From an uncultured Myxococcales bacterium (GTDB lineage: Bacteria > Myxococcota > Myxococcia > Myxococcales > Myxococcaceae): 33,216 nt of DNA. Of the stretch, positions 1-8,524 are shown piece after piece. The stretch lies in the NCBI GenBank assembly GCA_903911905.1, contig CAIWFK010000196.1:1-33216 (forward strand), read 5' to 3'. Position 1 is the first letter of the stretch. Every line of letters begins with the position of its first letter. The notes under the pieces are model-generated. The model made no database searches. It saw nothing but the letters and a program-made list of their open reading frames with translations, and had not been told where the DNA came from. The position numbers and the translations under genes were made by a program.

Positions 1-45
1 ATCAGGGTCTTGGTCATGGTCGGCGCGGCAGCAAACCGCGGGCCA

Positions 46-1593
46 TCACCCACCCGTGCAGATTCGCTTGCGCAGCGGCAGGCGGGTGCGGTTGTGGTGC
101 CGCAGCTCGGTGCCCAGCGCGGCCACGTTGAGCGTGTGCAGCAGGCCACCGTCGGGCACGGGCAGGAACGCGAGGCCTTCCTGCTCGGTGGTGATGGGAA
201 TGGTGAAGAGGTCGAGCACGGTGCCGGTCTCGAGGTTCACCTTGAGCACGTACTTCTGGGTGTCGTCGCTCGCGCCGTAGAGCGCGCCTTCGAAGACCTT
301 CGCGCCCTGAATGCGGGTGATGACGCCGGCGTCGGGCTTGCGCAGCGGCAGCGCGCCCGCCACCACGCCCGAGTCGAGCGAGAAGAGGTTGAGCTGCGTC
401 GTCGGCGCCCACTCGGCCAGGTAGAACACGCCGGCGTCGGGGTTGACGGCCACCCACGGCACGCCCTGGGTCTGCAGCGCGTGGGGAATCGACCACTCGG
501 TGCCCGAGGTCAGCGTCGCGGTGTCGTACTGCACGATGATGGGGTTGGCGTAGCCCGGGCCGTCTTCGACCGGCGCGTAGAGCGTGCCGTTCCACACGTC
601 GATGTCGCCGATGTGGTTGCTGCCGGTGATCTGATCGAAGGTGGGAATGGCGGGCAGCAGCAGGCTCTGCTGGGTGTACGAGAGGTCCGTCTTCTCGAGC
701 GAGGCCTGGCTCGAGAAGTACCAGTTGGTGCCATCGCTCGCGAGCCCCTGGCTGCGTGTGAGGCCGGCGGTCAACAGGAACGAGTCGGTGTACAGCTCGG
801 TCCACGACTCGTCGTCGATGGTCTGCACGAAGAGATCGGTGGCCTGCGCGACGGTGAAGGGCGTGCGGCCGGGAATGGCGGCGGTGATGACCGCGTCGAC
901 GCCGGCCAGCGACAACTGCACCAGCGGGGTGGTCGGCGAGTGCACCGGCGCGGTGATGACGGTACCGGTGGCCGGGTTGCCGTCGGCGTCGAGCGAATAC
1001 AGCAGCACCAGGGCCTTCTCGAGCTCGGTCGAGTGGTGGCAGGTGCCCGGCGCCACCAGGTTGAAGGGCGAGAGCACCGGCGCGCCCGCGACCGGAGCGA
1101 AGGTCACGTTCGAGGCCTGGAAGGTGAGCAGCGCGCCCGCCGTATACGTGAAGGTGCCGAAGGCGTCGGTGACGCCCGTCGCGCCCGTCGAGCTGGTCCA
1201 CGCCAGGCCGGCGATGGGCGCGGGCAGGGCGCCCGTGCCGCCCAACAGCACGCCGGTCAGCACCGGGCCCGCGTCAGGCTGGCCCGCGTCGACCACGCCC
1301 GCGTCCTGGCCGGCGTCGGCGGTGCTGCCGCCTCCTCCCGTCGAAGAACCGCCGCCGGTCGCCGTACCGCCGCCGGTCGCCGTGCCTCCGCCCGTGTGCG
1401 AACCGCCGCCCGTCGCGGTGCCGCCACCGGTCGAAGTACCGCCGCCCGTCGCCGTGCCGCCGCCGGTCGCCGCGCCGCCGCCAGTCGTCGAGCCGCCACC
1501 GGTCGAGCCATCGCCTCCGCCCGAACCCGAGCCCGCAGGGTTGCCGCAGGCGAACATCACGAAGGTGAGAAGTGCAGGTGCGAGGCGACGCAT
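46..1593 (-). CDS. Thr/Gly-repeat lipoprotein, possible beta-propeller
   Basis: 515 residues. The N-terminus (MRRLAPALLTFVMFAC) is a short lipoprotein signal with the modified Cys at about residue 16; the lipobox is imperfect. Residues 25-88 are a low-complexity tether of about ten 6-residue units of the GGGTAT type, followed by an Asp-Ala-Gly-rich stretch. The rest (about 105-515) is Gly/Thr/Asp-rich with recurring strands. It includes a segment of the type G-TD-FG-F-Y (about 140-155) and repeated segments resembling propeller blades, such as DIDVWNGTLYAP. The start is supported by AAAGGA six bases upstream of ATG. The likely location is the outer-membrane or cell surface, held out by the flexible tether. 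Function is unknown; a solute- or polymer-binding propeller is only an inference. It is the last gene before the window edge on this strand. Confidence 0.85.
   Translation of the reverse strand: MRRLAPALLTFVMFACGNPAGSGSGGGDGSTGGGSTTGGGAATGGGTATGGGTSTGGGTATGGGSHTGGGTATGGGTATGGGSSTGGGGSTADAGQDAGVVDAGQPDAGPVLTGVLLGGTGALPAPIAGLAWTSSTGATGVTDAFGTFTYTAGALLTFQASNVTFAPVAGAPVLSPFNLVAPGTCHHSTELEKALVLLYSLDADGNPATGTVITAPVHSPTTPLVQLSLAGVDAVITAAIPGRTPFTVAQATDLFVQTIDDESWTELYTDSFLLTAGLTRSQGLASDGTNWYFSSQASLEKTDLSYTQQSLLLPAIPTFDQITGSNHIGDIDVWNGTLYAPVEDGPGYANPIIVQYDTATLTSGTEWSIPHALQTQGVPWVAVNPDAGVFYLAEWAPTTQLNLFSLDSGVVAGALPLRKPDAGVITRIQGAKVFEGALYGASDDTQKYVLKVNLETGTVLDLFTIPITTEQEGLAFLPVPDGGLLHTLNVAALGTELRHHNRTRLPLRKRICTGG
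1330..1508 (-). repeat. 18-bp in-frame tandem repeat array in lipoprotein tether
   Basis: About ten degenerate 18-bp units, each encoding Gly-Gly-Gly-Thr/Ser-x-Thr, read on the minus strand. Third-position variation between units is mostly silent, so the protein repeat is kept while the DNA diverges. Such arrays usually form a flexible surface tether and can change copy number by slippage. Confidence 0.85.
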
Positions 1594-1748
1594 GGGCGGT
1601 CCTTTCGAGACGTCAGCTACGGCGGTGAGCGCCTCTACGAGCTTTTGCAGGCGTTGTGCAACCCCGTGGGCGAATTGCCCCGGACCGCGCGAACTCGGGG
1701 GAAACCATCAGAGACCGTCGGCGCGCGCCGCTGGCCACGCCTGCGAAC

Positions 1749-2680
1749 TCAGAACGGGAGCCGGTGCTGGGGCGACCGTTCACGCAGCAGCCGCGCGAGC
1801 TCGCGCAACCAGCGGTCGTCGCGCAGGGAAAGACTGGTGAGCATGACGTTGGCCCACCCCAGCACGGCCAGGCAGTTCGTTGACGGGCGTCGGTGTCGAA
1901 GTGGTTGCGTCGTCCGTGCCAGCGGAAGCCGTCGACGTGCAGGGCAATTCCGTGGGCAGGCCAGGCGAAGTCGATCTTCATCACGTATTCGTCGTCGGCA
2001 TGAAGCTCGAACTGAACGAGCGGCCGTGGAAGGTTCGAACTCCGGAGCGTGCGCCAGACCTGACGCTCGAGCGGGCTCTCCGTGGCCTGCCCTTGCCGCT
2101 CGGCGAGCAGGGTCCGCAAGGTGCCGATGCCGGCGAGCGTTCCGTTGAGTCGTGCGAGGAGCGCCTCCAGCGTGGAACCCATGCCCTGGAACAGGTGGTG
2201 CGCGTCGTCAAGAACGCCTTCCAGCGCTGCTTCGTCGAGCACACCCGCGAGGTCGACGATGGTTCGCACATGCGACGTGGTCGGCAGCCCGAGGCGCTCG
2301 ATTCGGACGAAGGGGTGTGTCGGGCGGTGCACGACGAAGCGCGGTGGGAGGGTCACGGACCGCCGATTGGGTACCGACACGTGGATCGCGGAGGAGCGTT
2401 GCGGCGTGAGCAGTTGGAGATGCATCGCCGCGGTCTGGTGCGAGAGCGCACTCTCCGGGCCGGCGATGAGCGTCGCCGCGAAGGCGTGTTGTCGCCAGTC
2501 GTCACGTGCGCCCGGGAAGCGGTAGACCGAACGGAACAGGTGTTCGAGTCGACCGCCCGTAACCGCGGCTCGCAGAGCGCTCCGCGAGACCCCAAAGCCC
2601 TCGCTGAGCTGCGAGCTGGAAATCACCCCGAATTGTTTCCTGGACAGCTCTGCTGCTGCCAGCCACCGACCTGTGCCCAT
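1749..2680 (-). pseudogene. AbiEi-antitoxin-like / DUF559 protein, frameshifted near C-terminus
   Basis: The N-terminal part (about 1-80) resembles the AbiEi_4 winged-helix domain found in type IV antitoxins: a helix reading SRKQFGVISSSQL, then a GGRLEHLFRSVYRFPG wing. The C-terminal part (about 190-310) resembles DUF559, a Vsr/PD-(D/E)xK-like nuclease fold, with KIDFAWPAHGIALHVDG. The frame breaks around 1871-1880. The uninterrupted reading continues to 1613 as Cys/Arg/Ser-rich nonsense. Restoring one missing base gives CLAVLGWANVMLTSLSLRDD and a clean stop at 1749-1751, for about 310 residues. Proteins of this architecture are common solitary genes, so no AbiEii toxin is needed, and none is seen. 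The break could be a sequencing error or real inactivation; a DUF559 protein without its last strands is unlikely to fold properly. The nuclease role is inferred from the family. Confidence 0.75.
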
Positions 2681-2754
2681 CCCCGCCTCCCGGGCGGGCG
2701 TTTATTGCGTCGGTCTGACACTCGAATTGACTGGTGGGCTCATGAAGTCGGGAA

Positions 2755-3020
2755 ACGGCCTCGAGGGAAGGTGGCGACGGGCTGGGGTCGTTCGCGGTAC
2801 TGGCTTCGCCTGCCAGCCCCTCTCGACGACGCTCGGGTCACCACGGTCATCGCCGTCACGTCGCGGGTTCGAGGCAAGTTGGCGGAGTTCTGGTCGCCCT
2901 GGGGTACAGATTCCAGCCGAAGTGCGCGGAACTCGTCGCGAGGCCGAGGAGCAAGCCCGCAACGGGCAGGGCCTTGGGACCCGGGAAGCGACTGCCTGCC
3001 ATCAGGGCTGCTGCCGCGGG
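2755..3020. repeat. ~266-bp direct repeat, copy 1
   Basis: First of two tandem copies 290 bp apart, with about 18 mismatches over 266 bp (roughly 93% identity by eye). Both copies begin at ACGGCCTCGAGGG and end at CTGCTGCCGCGGGA. The unit carries small inverted repeats, e.g. CTGGC-TTCGCCT-GCCAG near 2801-2817 and GCCCG-CAA-CGGGC near 2955-2967. No credible gene covers it. Together with copy 2 it fills the 670-bp gap between the DUF559 gene and the EamA transporter. Confidence 0.9.
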
Positions 3021-3044
3021 AGGCCATGCGAGTGACGACTCGAG

Positions 3045-3310
3045 ACGGCCTCGAGGGCAGGCGGCGACGGGCTGGGGTCGTTCGCGGTGCTGGCTTCGCC
3101 TGCCAGCCCCTCTCGACGACGCGCGGGTCACCAAGGTCATCGCCGTCACGTCGTGGGTTCGAGGCAAGTTGGCGGAGTTCTGGCCGCCCTGGGGTACAGA
3201 TTCCAGCCGAAGTGCGCGGAACTCGTCTCGAGGTCAAGGGGCAAGCCCGCAAGGGGCAGGGCCTCGCGGCCCTGGAAGCGACTGCCTGCCATACGGGCTG
3301 CTGCCGCGGG
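3045..3310. repeat. ~266-bp direct repeat, copy 2
   Basis: Second copy of the tandem unit, separated from copy 1 by about 24 bp of unrelated sequence. The hairpin in the proximal part gains one pair here (GCTGGC/GCCAGC), while the GCCCG/CGGGC hairpin loses its innermost pair. Both copies could encode a 48-residue ORF on the minus strand (ATG to TGA). However, most differences inside it change the amino acid (about ten replacements against two silent), and the 290-bp period is not a multiple of three. This argues for a non-coding element. Confidence 0.9.
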
Positions 3311-3350
3311 AAGGAACTCGATGGTCGTGCTGGGCAGCTGAAGGCGCGCG

Positions 3351-4268
3351 TCAGCGGTGACACCACTGCACCCACGCCACCGAGCAGAGGGTCAGCGCTG
3401 CGCCAGCCACCATGTGCCACGAGACCGCTTCGCCCGCGAAGAGCACGCCCAGCACCACCGAGACGATGGGGTTGATGACCGCGTAGCTGCCCGCGCGCGA
3501 GGGTGGCCAGCCGCGCAGCACGGTGGCGAAGGCGCCGAAGCCCACCACGCTGGCCACCAGCACCAGCCACACCACCGAGATCAGCGAAGTGGTGGTGAAG
3601 GGCGCGTGCACGAAGCCGGTGGTGGTGCTCGCCACCACCAGCGCCACCGACGAGCCGCCCAGCATCTGCACCGCCAACTGCGCGAAGAGCGAATCGGCGC
3701 CCTGCTGCTGCCAGCGCCGCTGAATCAGGCTGGCGATGGCGAAGATGAAGGTCGCGGTCAAGAGGGCCAGCAGGCCGGAGACGTCGGCCTGCAGCGGGGC
3801 CGAACCCCTCGAAGGCCACAGCAGCACCGCCACGCCCGCGACGCCGCCGACCACCCCCAGCCAGAACGCCGGTCGCGGCCGGGGGCTGCCCCTGGCCAGC
3901 ACGCCCGGCAGGCTTCCCAGCGCGGCCAGCCACACCGACCCCAGCGAATGGAGCACGCCAGCCAGGCCACTCGAGACCGTGCGCTGGGCCCAGGCGGTGA
4001 GCGCGTTGCTGCCGCTCATCATCATCACTCCCACCACCGCCAGGGCCACGAACTGCGCGCCGGTGGGGAAGCGCTCCTTGCGAAGCAGGGCGACGCCCGC
4101 GCAGAGCACCGCCGCCACCCCGAAGCGCGTGGCCACCAGCCCGAAGGGGGTGAAGGTGACCAGGGCCTGGCGAATGAAGAGGTAGCTCGACCCCCAGGCG
4201 CCAATCACCCCGAAGAAGGCCACCCAGGTGCGGCGCTGATCAGTCACGAGCGGGCGGGGGAATACCAC
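3351..4268 (-). CDS. EamA/DMT-family transporter
   Basis: 305 residues with about ten hydrophobic helices in two halves, the layout of the drug/metabolite transporter superfamily with two EamA domains. Recognisable features are the first helix with [14 protein letters not shown], the end-of-helix-3/4 region with [19 protein letters not shown], and the last helices with [20 protein letters not shown], a typical second-EamA signature (proline in TM8/9 followed by a GE-turn). The substrate cannot be told; family members export amino acids, metabolites or drugs. The start is uncertain: GTG at 4268 gives the full frame, and a later GTG at 4247 begins just before the first helix. No clear ribosome-binding site favours either. 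The gene is divergent from rpsO. Confidence 0.9.
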   Translation of the reverse strand: MVFPRPLVTDQRRTWVAFFGVIGAWGSSYLFIRQALVTFTPFGLVATRFGVAAVLCAGVALLRKERFPTGAQFVALAVVGVMMMSGSNALTAWAQRTVSSGLAGVLHSLGSVWLAALGSLPGVLARGSPRPRPAFWLGVVGGVAGVAVLLWPSRGSAPLQADVSGLLALLTATFIFAIASLIQRRWQQQGADSLFAQLAVQMLGGSSVALVVASTTTGFVHAPFTTTSLISVVWLVLVASVVGFGAFATVLRGWPPSRAGSYAVINPIVSVVLGVLFAGEAVSWHMVAGAALTLCSVAWVQWCHR

Positions 4269-4387
4269 GAGCGGCGACGTTGACCACCCCGCACGAGTCC
4301 GCTAAGGCCCCGCCATCACCCGGTCTGTACCCCTCCGCGGACCCGGGCGAACAACCTTCGGAGCGGGACTACGAAAAGAGCAACACC

Positions 4388-4657
4388 ATGACGGCGCAGG
4401 CAGAGAAGCGGTTGGAAATCGTCGCGAAGTTCCGCACCCACGAGAAGGACACGGGTTCGCCCGAGGTGCAGGTCGCGTTGCTCAGCGAGCGCATCAACTA
4501 CCTCACCGAGCACTTCAAGACCCACGCGAAGGACTTCCACAGCCGTCGCGGTCTGCTCAAGCTGGTCAGCCAGCGCCGCCGCCTGCTCGACTACCTCAAG
4601 GGCAAGGACCTGAACCGCTACAAGAAGCTGATCGATACCCTCGGTATCCGCAAGTAA
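4388..4657 (+). CDS. rpsO: 30S ribosomal protein S15
   Basis: 89 residues, the exact usual length of S15. Diagnostic segments are [19 protein letters not shown] and [22 protein letters not shown], the 16S rRNA-binding helices, with the highly conserved HSRRGLL. S15 is a primary binder of the 16S central domain and nucleates platform assembly. The open frame extends upstream to 4280, but those residues are not S15-like, and the ATG at 4388 with an AAGAG-type ribosome-binding site matches the family. It precedes pnp, the classical rpsO-pnp order. In some bacteria S15 represses its own mRNA through a leader structure; no such structure was identified in the 120-bp leader here. Confidence 0.97.
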   Translation: MTAQAEKRLEIVAKFRTHEKDTGSPEVQVALLSERINYLTEHFKTHAKDFHSRRGLLKLVSQRRRLLDYLKGKDLNRYKKLIDTLGIRK

Positions 4658-4667
4658 CGAAGTTCCC

Positions 4668-4695
4668 CGGGGCGCTCTTGAAAAGGAGCGCCCCG
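4668..4695 (+). terminator. rpsO-pnp intergenic hairpin
   Basis: A perfect 10-bp stem (CGGGGCGCTC paired with GAGCGCCCCG) with an 8-base loop lies 10 bases after the rpsO stop. It is followed only by a weak T-run (GTCGTTT), so it is more likely an attenuator, an mRNA-stabilising 3' end or a processing site than a full terminator. In enterobacteria this intergenic region carries an RNase III-cut stem used for PNPase autocontrol. That role here is inference. Confidence 0.6.
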
Positions 4696-4865
4696 AAGTC
4701 GTTTGAAGGGCCTTTTTCAACGCAGCACCGGCGAAGGGCCAGCGTGTTTTGATTCGCTGTTCGGAGTCGCCGAGCCACCGGTTGCACCAGTGACGCTCGG
4801 CGGTTGCGATCAGACGAACAGAACCGCTCCTTCGCCGCCAACCCGCAGCACGAAGGTGAAAACAC

Positions 4866-7025
4866 ATGGCGATGATTCGGAAGAGCGTGAAGGTCGGCGA
4901 GCTCGATTTGACCATCGAGACTGGCCGCATGGCGAAGCAGGCTGACGGCTCGATCGTGGTTCGCTACGGCGACACCATGGTGCTGGCCACCGCGGTGAGC
5001 GCGCGTGACCGCAAGGACATCGACTTCCTGCCCCTGACCGTCGAGTACAAGGAAAACATGTACGCGGCCGGCCGTATCCCCGGCGGGTACTTCAAGCGCG
5101 AAGGCAAGCTCAGCGAGAAGGAAACGCTGACCAGCCGCCTGGTCGACCGCAGTTGCCGCCCGCTGTTCCCCGAAGGCTACGCGTACGAGACGCAGATCAT
5201 CGTCAACGTCATCTCGAGCGATCGCCAGAACGACTCGGACGTGCTCGCGCTCTGCGCCGCTTCGTCGGCCCTCTGGGTGTCGGACATTCCGTTCGCGGGC
5301 CCCATCGCCGGCGTGCGCGTCGGCCGCATCGGCGGGCAGTTGGTCATCAACCCCACCCTCAAGCAGCGTGAGACCAGCGACATCGACATGGTCGTCGCCT
5401 GTTCGAAGGAAGCCATCGTGATGGTCGAAGGCGGCGCCGAGGAAATCTCGGAGGCCGACATGGTCAAGGCGCTCGAGTTCGCGCACGCGGCCGCCCAGCC
5501 CATCATCGCGCTGCAGGAAGAGTTCCGCGCCGAGCTGAAGGTCAAGACCCGCGAGTACGAGAAGGCGCCCAAGTTCGACGCCGACCTCAAGGCCACCTGC
5601 CACAAGCTGTCGATCGACGGCATCAAGGCCGGCTACGGCATCGCCGACAAGGGCCTGCGCTACGCCTCGCTCAAGGCCACCAGCAAGAAGCTGCAGGAGG
5701 CCATGAAGGCGCAGCTGGGCGACGGGTACGCCGCGAAGGAAAAGCACGTCAAGGCGATCTACGAAGAGCTCAAGTACGAATACATGCGTGACCTGACCTG
5801 CAACGGCGGCCGCATCGGCGGTCGCGCGCACGACGAGGTCCGTCAGGTCACCGTCGAGGTCGGCCCGCTGCCCCGCACCCACGGCTCGGCGATCTTCCAG
5901 CGCGGTGAGACCCAGGCGCTGGTCGTCACCACGCTGGGCACCGGCGACGACGAGCAGTACATCGAGACCCTGAACGGCGAAATCAACCGCCGCTTCATGC
6001 TGCACTACAACTTCCCCCCCTTCTCGGTGAACGAGACCAAGCCCCTGCGTGGCCCCGGTCGTCGTGAAATCGGCCACGGTGCCCTGGCCGAGCGCGCGCT
6101 GCGCAACATGCTGCCGAGCAAGGACCAGTTCGCGTACACCGTGCGCATCGTCTCGGACATTCTCGAGTCGAACGGCAGCTCGTCGATGGCCTCGGTCTGC
6201 GGCGGCACCCTGTCGATGATGGACGCGGGCGTGCCCATCAAGGCGCCGGTGGCCGGCATCGCCATGGGCCTGGTGAAGGAAGGCGACAAGATCGCCATCC
6301 TCTCGGACATTCTGGGCGACGAAGATCACCTCGGCGACATGGACTTCAAGGTCTGCGGCACGAGCAAGGGCATCACCGCCGTGCAGATGGACATCAAGAT
6401 CACCGGGCTGACCATGGAAATCATGCTCCGCGCGATGGAGCAGGCCCGCCGTGGCCGCATGACGATTCTCGAAAAGATGGCGGTCGGTCTGGCGGCGCCC
6501 CGCAAGGAAATCAGCCAGTACGCCCCGCGCATCACCTCGATTCAGATTCGCCAGGAATACATCAAGAACGTCATCGGCCCCGGCGGCAAGGTGATCAAGG
6601 ACATCATCGCGCGCACCGGTTGCTCCATCAACATCGAGGACTCGGGCAAGGTCGACATCGCCTCGGCCGACGGCGACGCGGTGAAGGTCGCGATCTCGAT
6701 GATTCAGGCGCTCACCCGTGAAGCCGAAGTGGGCAAGGTGTACCTGGGCACGGTTCGCCGCATCGTCGAGTTCGGCGCCTTCGTCGAAATCTTCCCCGGC
6801 ACCGACGGCCTGATTCACATCAGCGAGCTGGCCGACAAGCGGGTGAAGACGGTCGACGAAATCGTCAAGGAAGGCGACGAGGTGATGGTGAAGGTCATCT
6901 CGATCGACGGCAGCGGCAAGATTCGCCTCTCGCGCAAGCAGGCGCTGGCCGATCGCGCCGCCGCCGCGGGCGCGCCCACCGAGGCCCCGGCCGCCGCGCC
7001 GAGCAAGCCCGCGCCGAGCGCCTGA
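4866..7025 (+). CDS. pnp: Polyribonucleotide nucleotidyltransferase (PNPase)
   Basis: 719 residues, normal PNPase length. The order is first RNase PH domain (about 12-145), all-helical linker (about 150-240), second RNase PH domain (about 325-465) with the catalytic-site signatures [11 protein letters not shown] and [15 protein letters not shown] domain (about 553-612) with the [11 protein letters not shown] loop, S1 domain (about 620-690) with [17 protein letters not shown], and an Ala/Pro tail. It degrades RNA 3' to 5' by phosphorolysis and can also polymerise NDPs; it acts as a trimer in the degradosome-type RNA decay machinery. GAAGGTG about eight bases before ATG supports the start. It follows rpsO by 208 bp with a hairpin between, and a strong terminator follows. 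Confidence 0.98.
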   Translation: MAMIRKSVKVGELDLTIETGRMAKQADGSIVVRYGDTMVLATAVSARDRKDIDFLPLTVEYKENMYAAGRIPGGYFKREGKLSEKETLTSRLVDRSCRPLFPEGYAYETQIIVNVISSDRQNDSDVLALCAASSALWVSDIPFAGPIAGVRVGRIGGQLVINPTLKQRETSDIDMVVACSKEAIVMVEGGAEEISEADMVKALEFAHAAAQPIIALQEEFRAELKVKTREYEKAPKFDADLKATCHKLSIDGIKAGYGIADKGLRYASLKATSKKLQEAMKAQLGDGYAAKEKHVKAIYEELKYEYMRDLTCNGGRIGGRAHDEVRQVTVEVGPLPRTHGSAIFQRGETQALVVTTLGTGDDEQYIETLNGEINRRFMLHYNFPPFSVNETKPLRGPGRREIGHGALAERALRNMLPSKDQFAYTVRIVSDILESNGSSSMASVCGGTLSMMDAGVPIKAPVAGIAMGLVKEGDKIAILSDILGDEDHLGDMDFKVCGTSKGITAVQMDIKITGLTMEIMLRAMEQARRGRMTILEKMAVGLAAPRKEISQYAPRITSIQIRQEYIKNVIGPGGKVIKDIIARTGCSINIEDSGKVDIASADGDAVKVAISMIQALTREAEVGKVYLGTVRRIVEFGAFVEIFPGTDGLIHISELADKRVKTVDEIVKEGDEVMVKVISIDGSGKIRLSRKQALADRAAAAGAPTEAPAAAPSKPAPSA

Positions 7026-7051
7026 GCCCAAAACGCTCGACGTCGTGACCT

Positions 7052-7094
7052 CCAGGCGTCTCACCCGGTGCGGGTGGGGCGCCTGGTGTGTTTT
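7052..7094 (+). terminator. Rho-independent terminator after pnp
   Basis: A 15-bp stem (7052-7066 paired with 7072-7086, two G-T wobble pairs) with a five-base loop GGTGC is followed by TGTGTTTT. It starts 26 bases after the pnp stop. The structure reaches the tail of the convergent apbE gene, whose restored stop is at 7094-7096, so the two transcription units meet here. Confidence 0.85.
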
Positions 7095-8009
7095 CAGCTG
7101 CGCCAGTAGGCGGCCAGCCCTGCGCTGCGCATGATCGTTCCGTCTTCGAGCACGATCCGCCGCCAGCGCGTCGAACCGCTCGAGCCATTCCAGGCCCGCC
7201 TCGCTGCCCAGCAGCAGCACCTGCTTGGCGGCCACCTCGGCCACCAGCGCGCCTGGCGCCACCACCGTCGCGCTCACCACGTCGGTCTGCGCGGGCTTCG
7301 CGGTGCGCGGGTCGATGAGGTGGTGTTGCCAGACGCCGCCCTGCCACCAGCGTCGATAGAGCCGCCCCGAGGTGGCGACGCCGCCGCGCTCGACCACCAG
7401 CGTGCCCAGCAGCGTGCCCGGCCGCAACGGCGACTCCACGCCCAGTTGCCACGGCTCGCCCGGCGGGCCACTCATCGACACGTCTCCACCCGCGTTCACC
7501 AGGCACCGGCCGAACGGGGCCAACCGCTGCGCCGCGAGGTCGGCCGCCCAGCCCTTCGCGGTGCCACCCAGGTCGAGCCCCATGCCGACCGGCAGGGTGA
7601 CGGTGTGCGCGAGCTCATCGAAGGCGATGCGGTGGAAGTCGGTCACTGGCGCGCAGGTGCACTCGCGCGGCGGCTCACCGTCGGTCAGCTGCTCGAAGCT
7701 GCGGTCGTACCCTGCGGCCTGCATCGCGCCGAGCAGCGCAGGCGTGATGAGCCCGTCGGTCGCCTCGGCGGCGGCCACGCTGGCGCGCAGCGCCGCCCAC
7801 AGCACGTCACTGACCACGACCGGGCTGCCGGCCCCGCGGTTGAGCGCGCTCAGCTCGCTGGTGGCGTGAAAGCGCGAGAGCCGCGCCGCCCATTCCGCGA
7901 ACCAGCGCGGGGTGTCGGCCAGCGCCGCGAGCGCCACCGCCGTCGGCTCGACCGTCACTGCGATCTCGCTGGCCATCGCGCGGAAGGCCAGCTGCCCCGC
8001 CGAGCTCAT
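7094..8009 (-). pseudogene. apbE: FAD:protein FMN transferase (ApbE), frameshifted at the last ~20 codons
   Basis: About 304 residues when repaired. Family signatures in order are RLSRFHATSELSALN (45-57), DGLITPALLGA (85-95), DLGGTAKGWAADLA (146-159), NAGGD (172-176), VATSG (211-215) and HLIDPRT (230-236). ApbE attaches FMN from FAD to Thr/Ser of target proteins in the envelope. The usual Mg-binding segment (Ala-Asp-x-x-Ala-Thr) reads AEVAAK (257-262), so Asp is Glu and Thr is Lys, a variant form. The frame breaks after about residue 284: removing one C within 7154-7164 (plus strand, run ccgccgcc) gives IVLEDGTIMRSAGLAAYWRS and a stop at 7094. Without the repair the frame runs on antisense through pnp. 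The ATG overlaps the stop of the preceding gene (ATGA). No signal peptide is evident. Confidence 0.85.
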
Positions 8010-8383
8010 CTCGACGCTCGGGTCACGGCCATGGTCGAGCTGTATGCCCCCGCGCCGCGCGACCAACCAGCGCCGCCATTCCCCTTCGCGGCCTGGAGCA
8101 CCTCCGAGAGGTCTCCGGTGTCGGCGGCCTTCTGAAAGAGATCGGCCAACGCCGAACGCCCGCCGCCCGCGTGCGAGCGGAAGGTGTCGGCCAGGCTGCC
8201 GAGCGCCTGCTTCGCGTCGGTGGGCGACATCGAGGCCAACTGGTTGAGGAACGCGGCCGGCCGCGAGCTGCTGCCCGAGTCGGCGGTGGGTGTGGCGAAG
8301 CCCGTGCTCGTGCTCGGGCGCGCGCTGCTGGTGCTGCTGGTGACGCCGAAGAAACTGCCAGGGTTGATGCTCGTCAGGTTCAT
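8006..8383 (-). CDS. Small Ser-rich protein coupled to ApbE, unknown function
   Basis: 125 residues. Residues 1-42 are rich in Ser/Thr (MNLTSINPGSFFGVTSSTSS...). Residues 43-95 look helical: FLNQLASMSPTDAKQALGSL, then SALADLFQKAADTGDLSEVL. The tail is Gly-rich. There is no classical signal peptide or membrane helix. The same layout recurs in the protein at 32543-33070, so the two are probably paralogues. An AAAGG eight bases upstream supports the ATG at 8383. Its stop overlaps the apbE start as ATGA, so translation of the two is linked. It may be a substrate or accessory protein of ApbE, but the consensus flavinylation motif (Ser/Thr-Gly-Ala-Thr) is not present, so this is a guess. Confidence 0.75.
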   Translation of the reverse strand: MNLTSINPGSFFGVTSSTSSARPSTSTGFATPTADSGSSSRPAAFLNQLASMSPTDAKQALGSLADTFRSHAGGGRSALADLFQKAADTGDLSEVLQAAKGNGGAGWSRGAGAYSSTMAVTRASR

Positions 8384-8524
8384 GGGAAACGCCTTTCGTT
8401 CGCGGTGGCCTGGGGGTTCCTGAGCAACGACCTTGCCAGTCGCGCGCGTCAGCGGCCTGTCGCGGTGACCGTTCGCCGCTGCGCCGCGTCTTCATGGCTT
8501 CAAGGGGGTTGACCGGAGTTGCCG

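Noticed and set aside
1160-1200. STGAT in the repeat lipoprotein as an ApbE flavinylation site
   Set aside because: The surrounding sequence is not an FMN-bind domain, and short S/T-G-A-T strings are expected by chance in Thr/Gly-rich proteins.
2030-2050. GGTTCGAACTCC resembling a tRNA T-arm
   Set aside because: It lies inside the DUF559 coding sequence and no acceptor, D or anticodon arms fit around it.
2856-3000. 48-codon ORF (MAGSRF...) present in both repeat copies
   Set aside because: Differences between the copies are mostly amino-acid replacing and there is no good ribosome-binding site, so it is probably not a protein.
2740-3933. 397-codon minus-strand frame spanning both 266-bp repeats
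   Set aside because: It reads the two repeat copies in different frames and runs into the antisense frame of the EamA gene. The composition is Arg/Gly/Pro-rich without any domain.
4280-4308. TTGACC-N17-TAAGGC as an rpsO promoter
   Set aside because: The -35 is good but the -10 matches only weakly; not strong enough to list.
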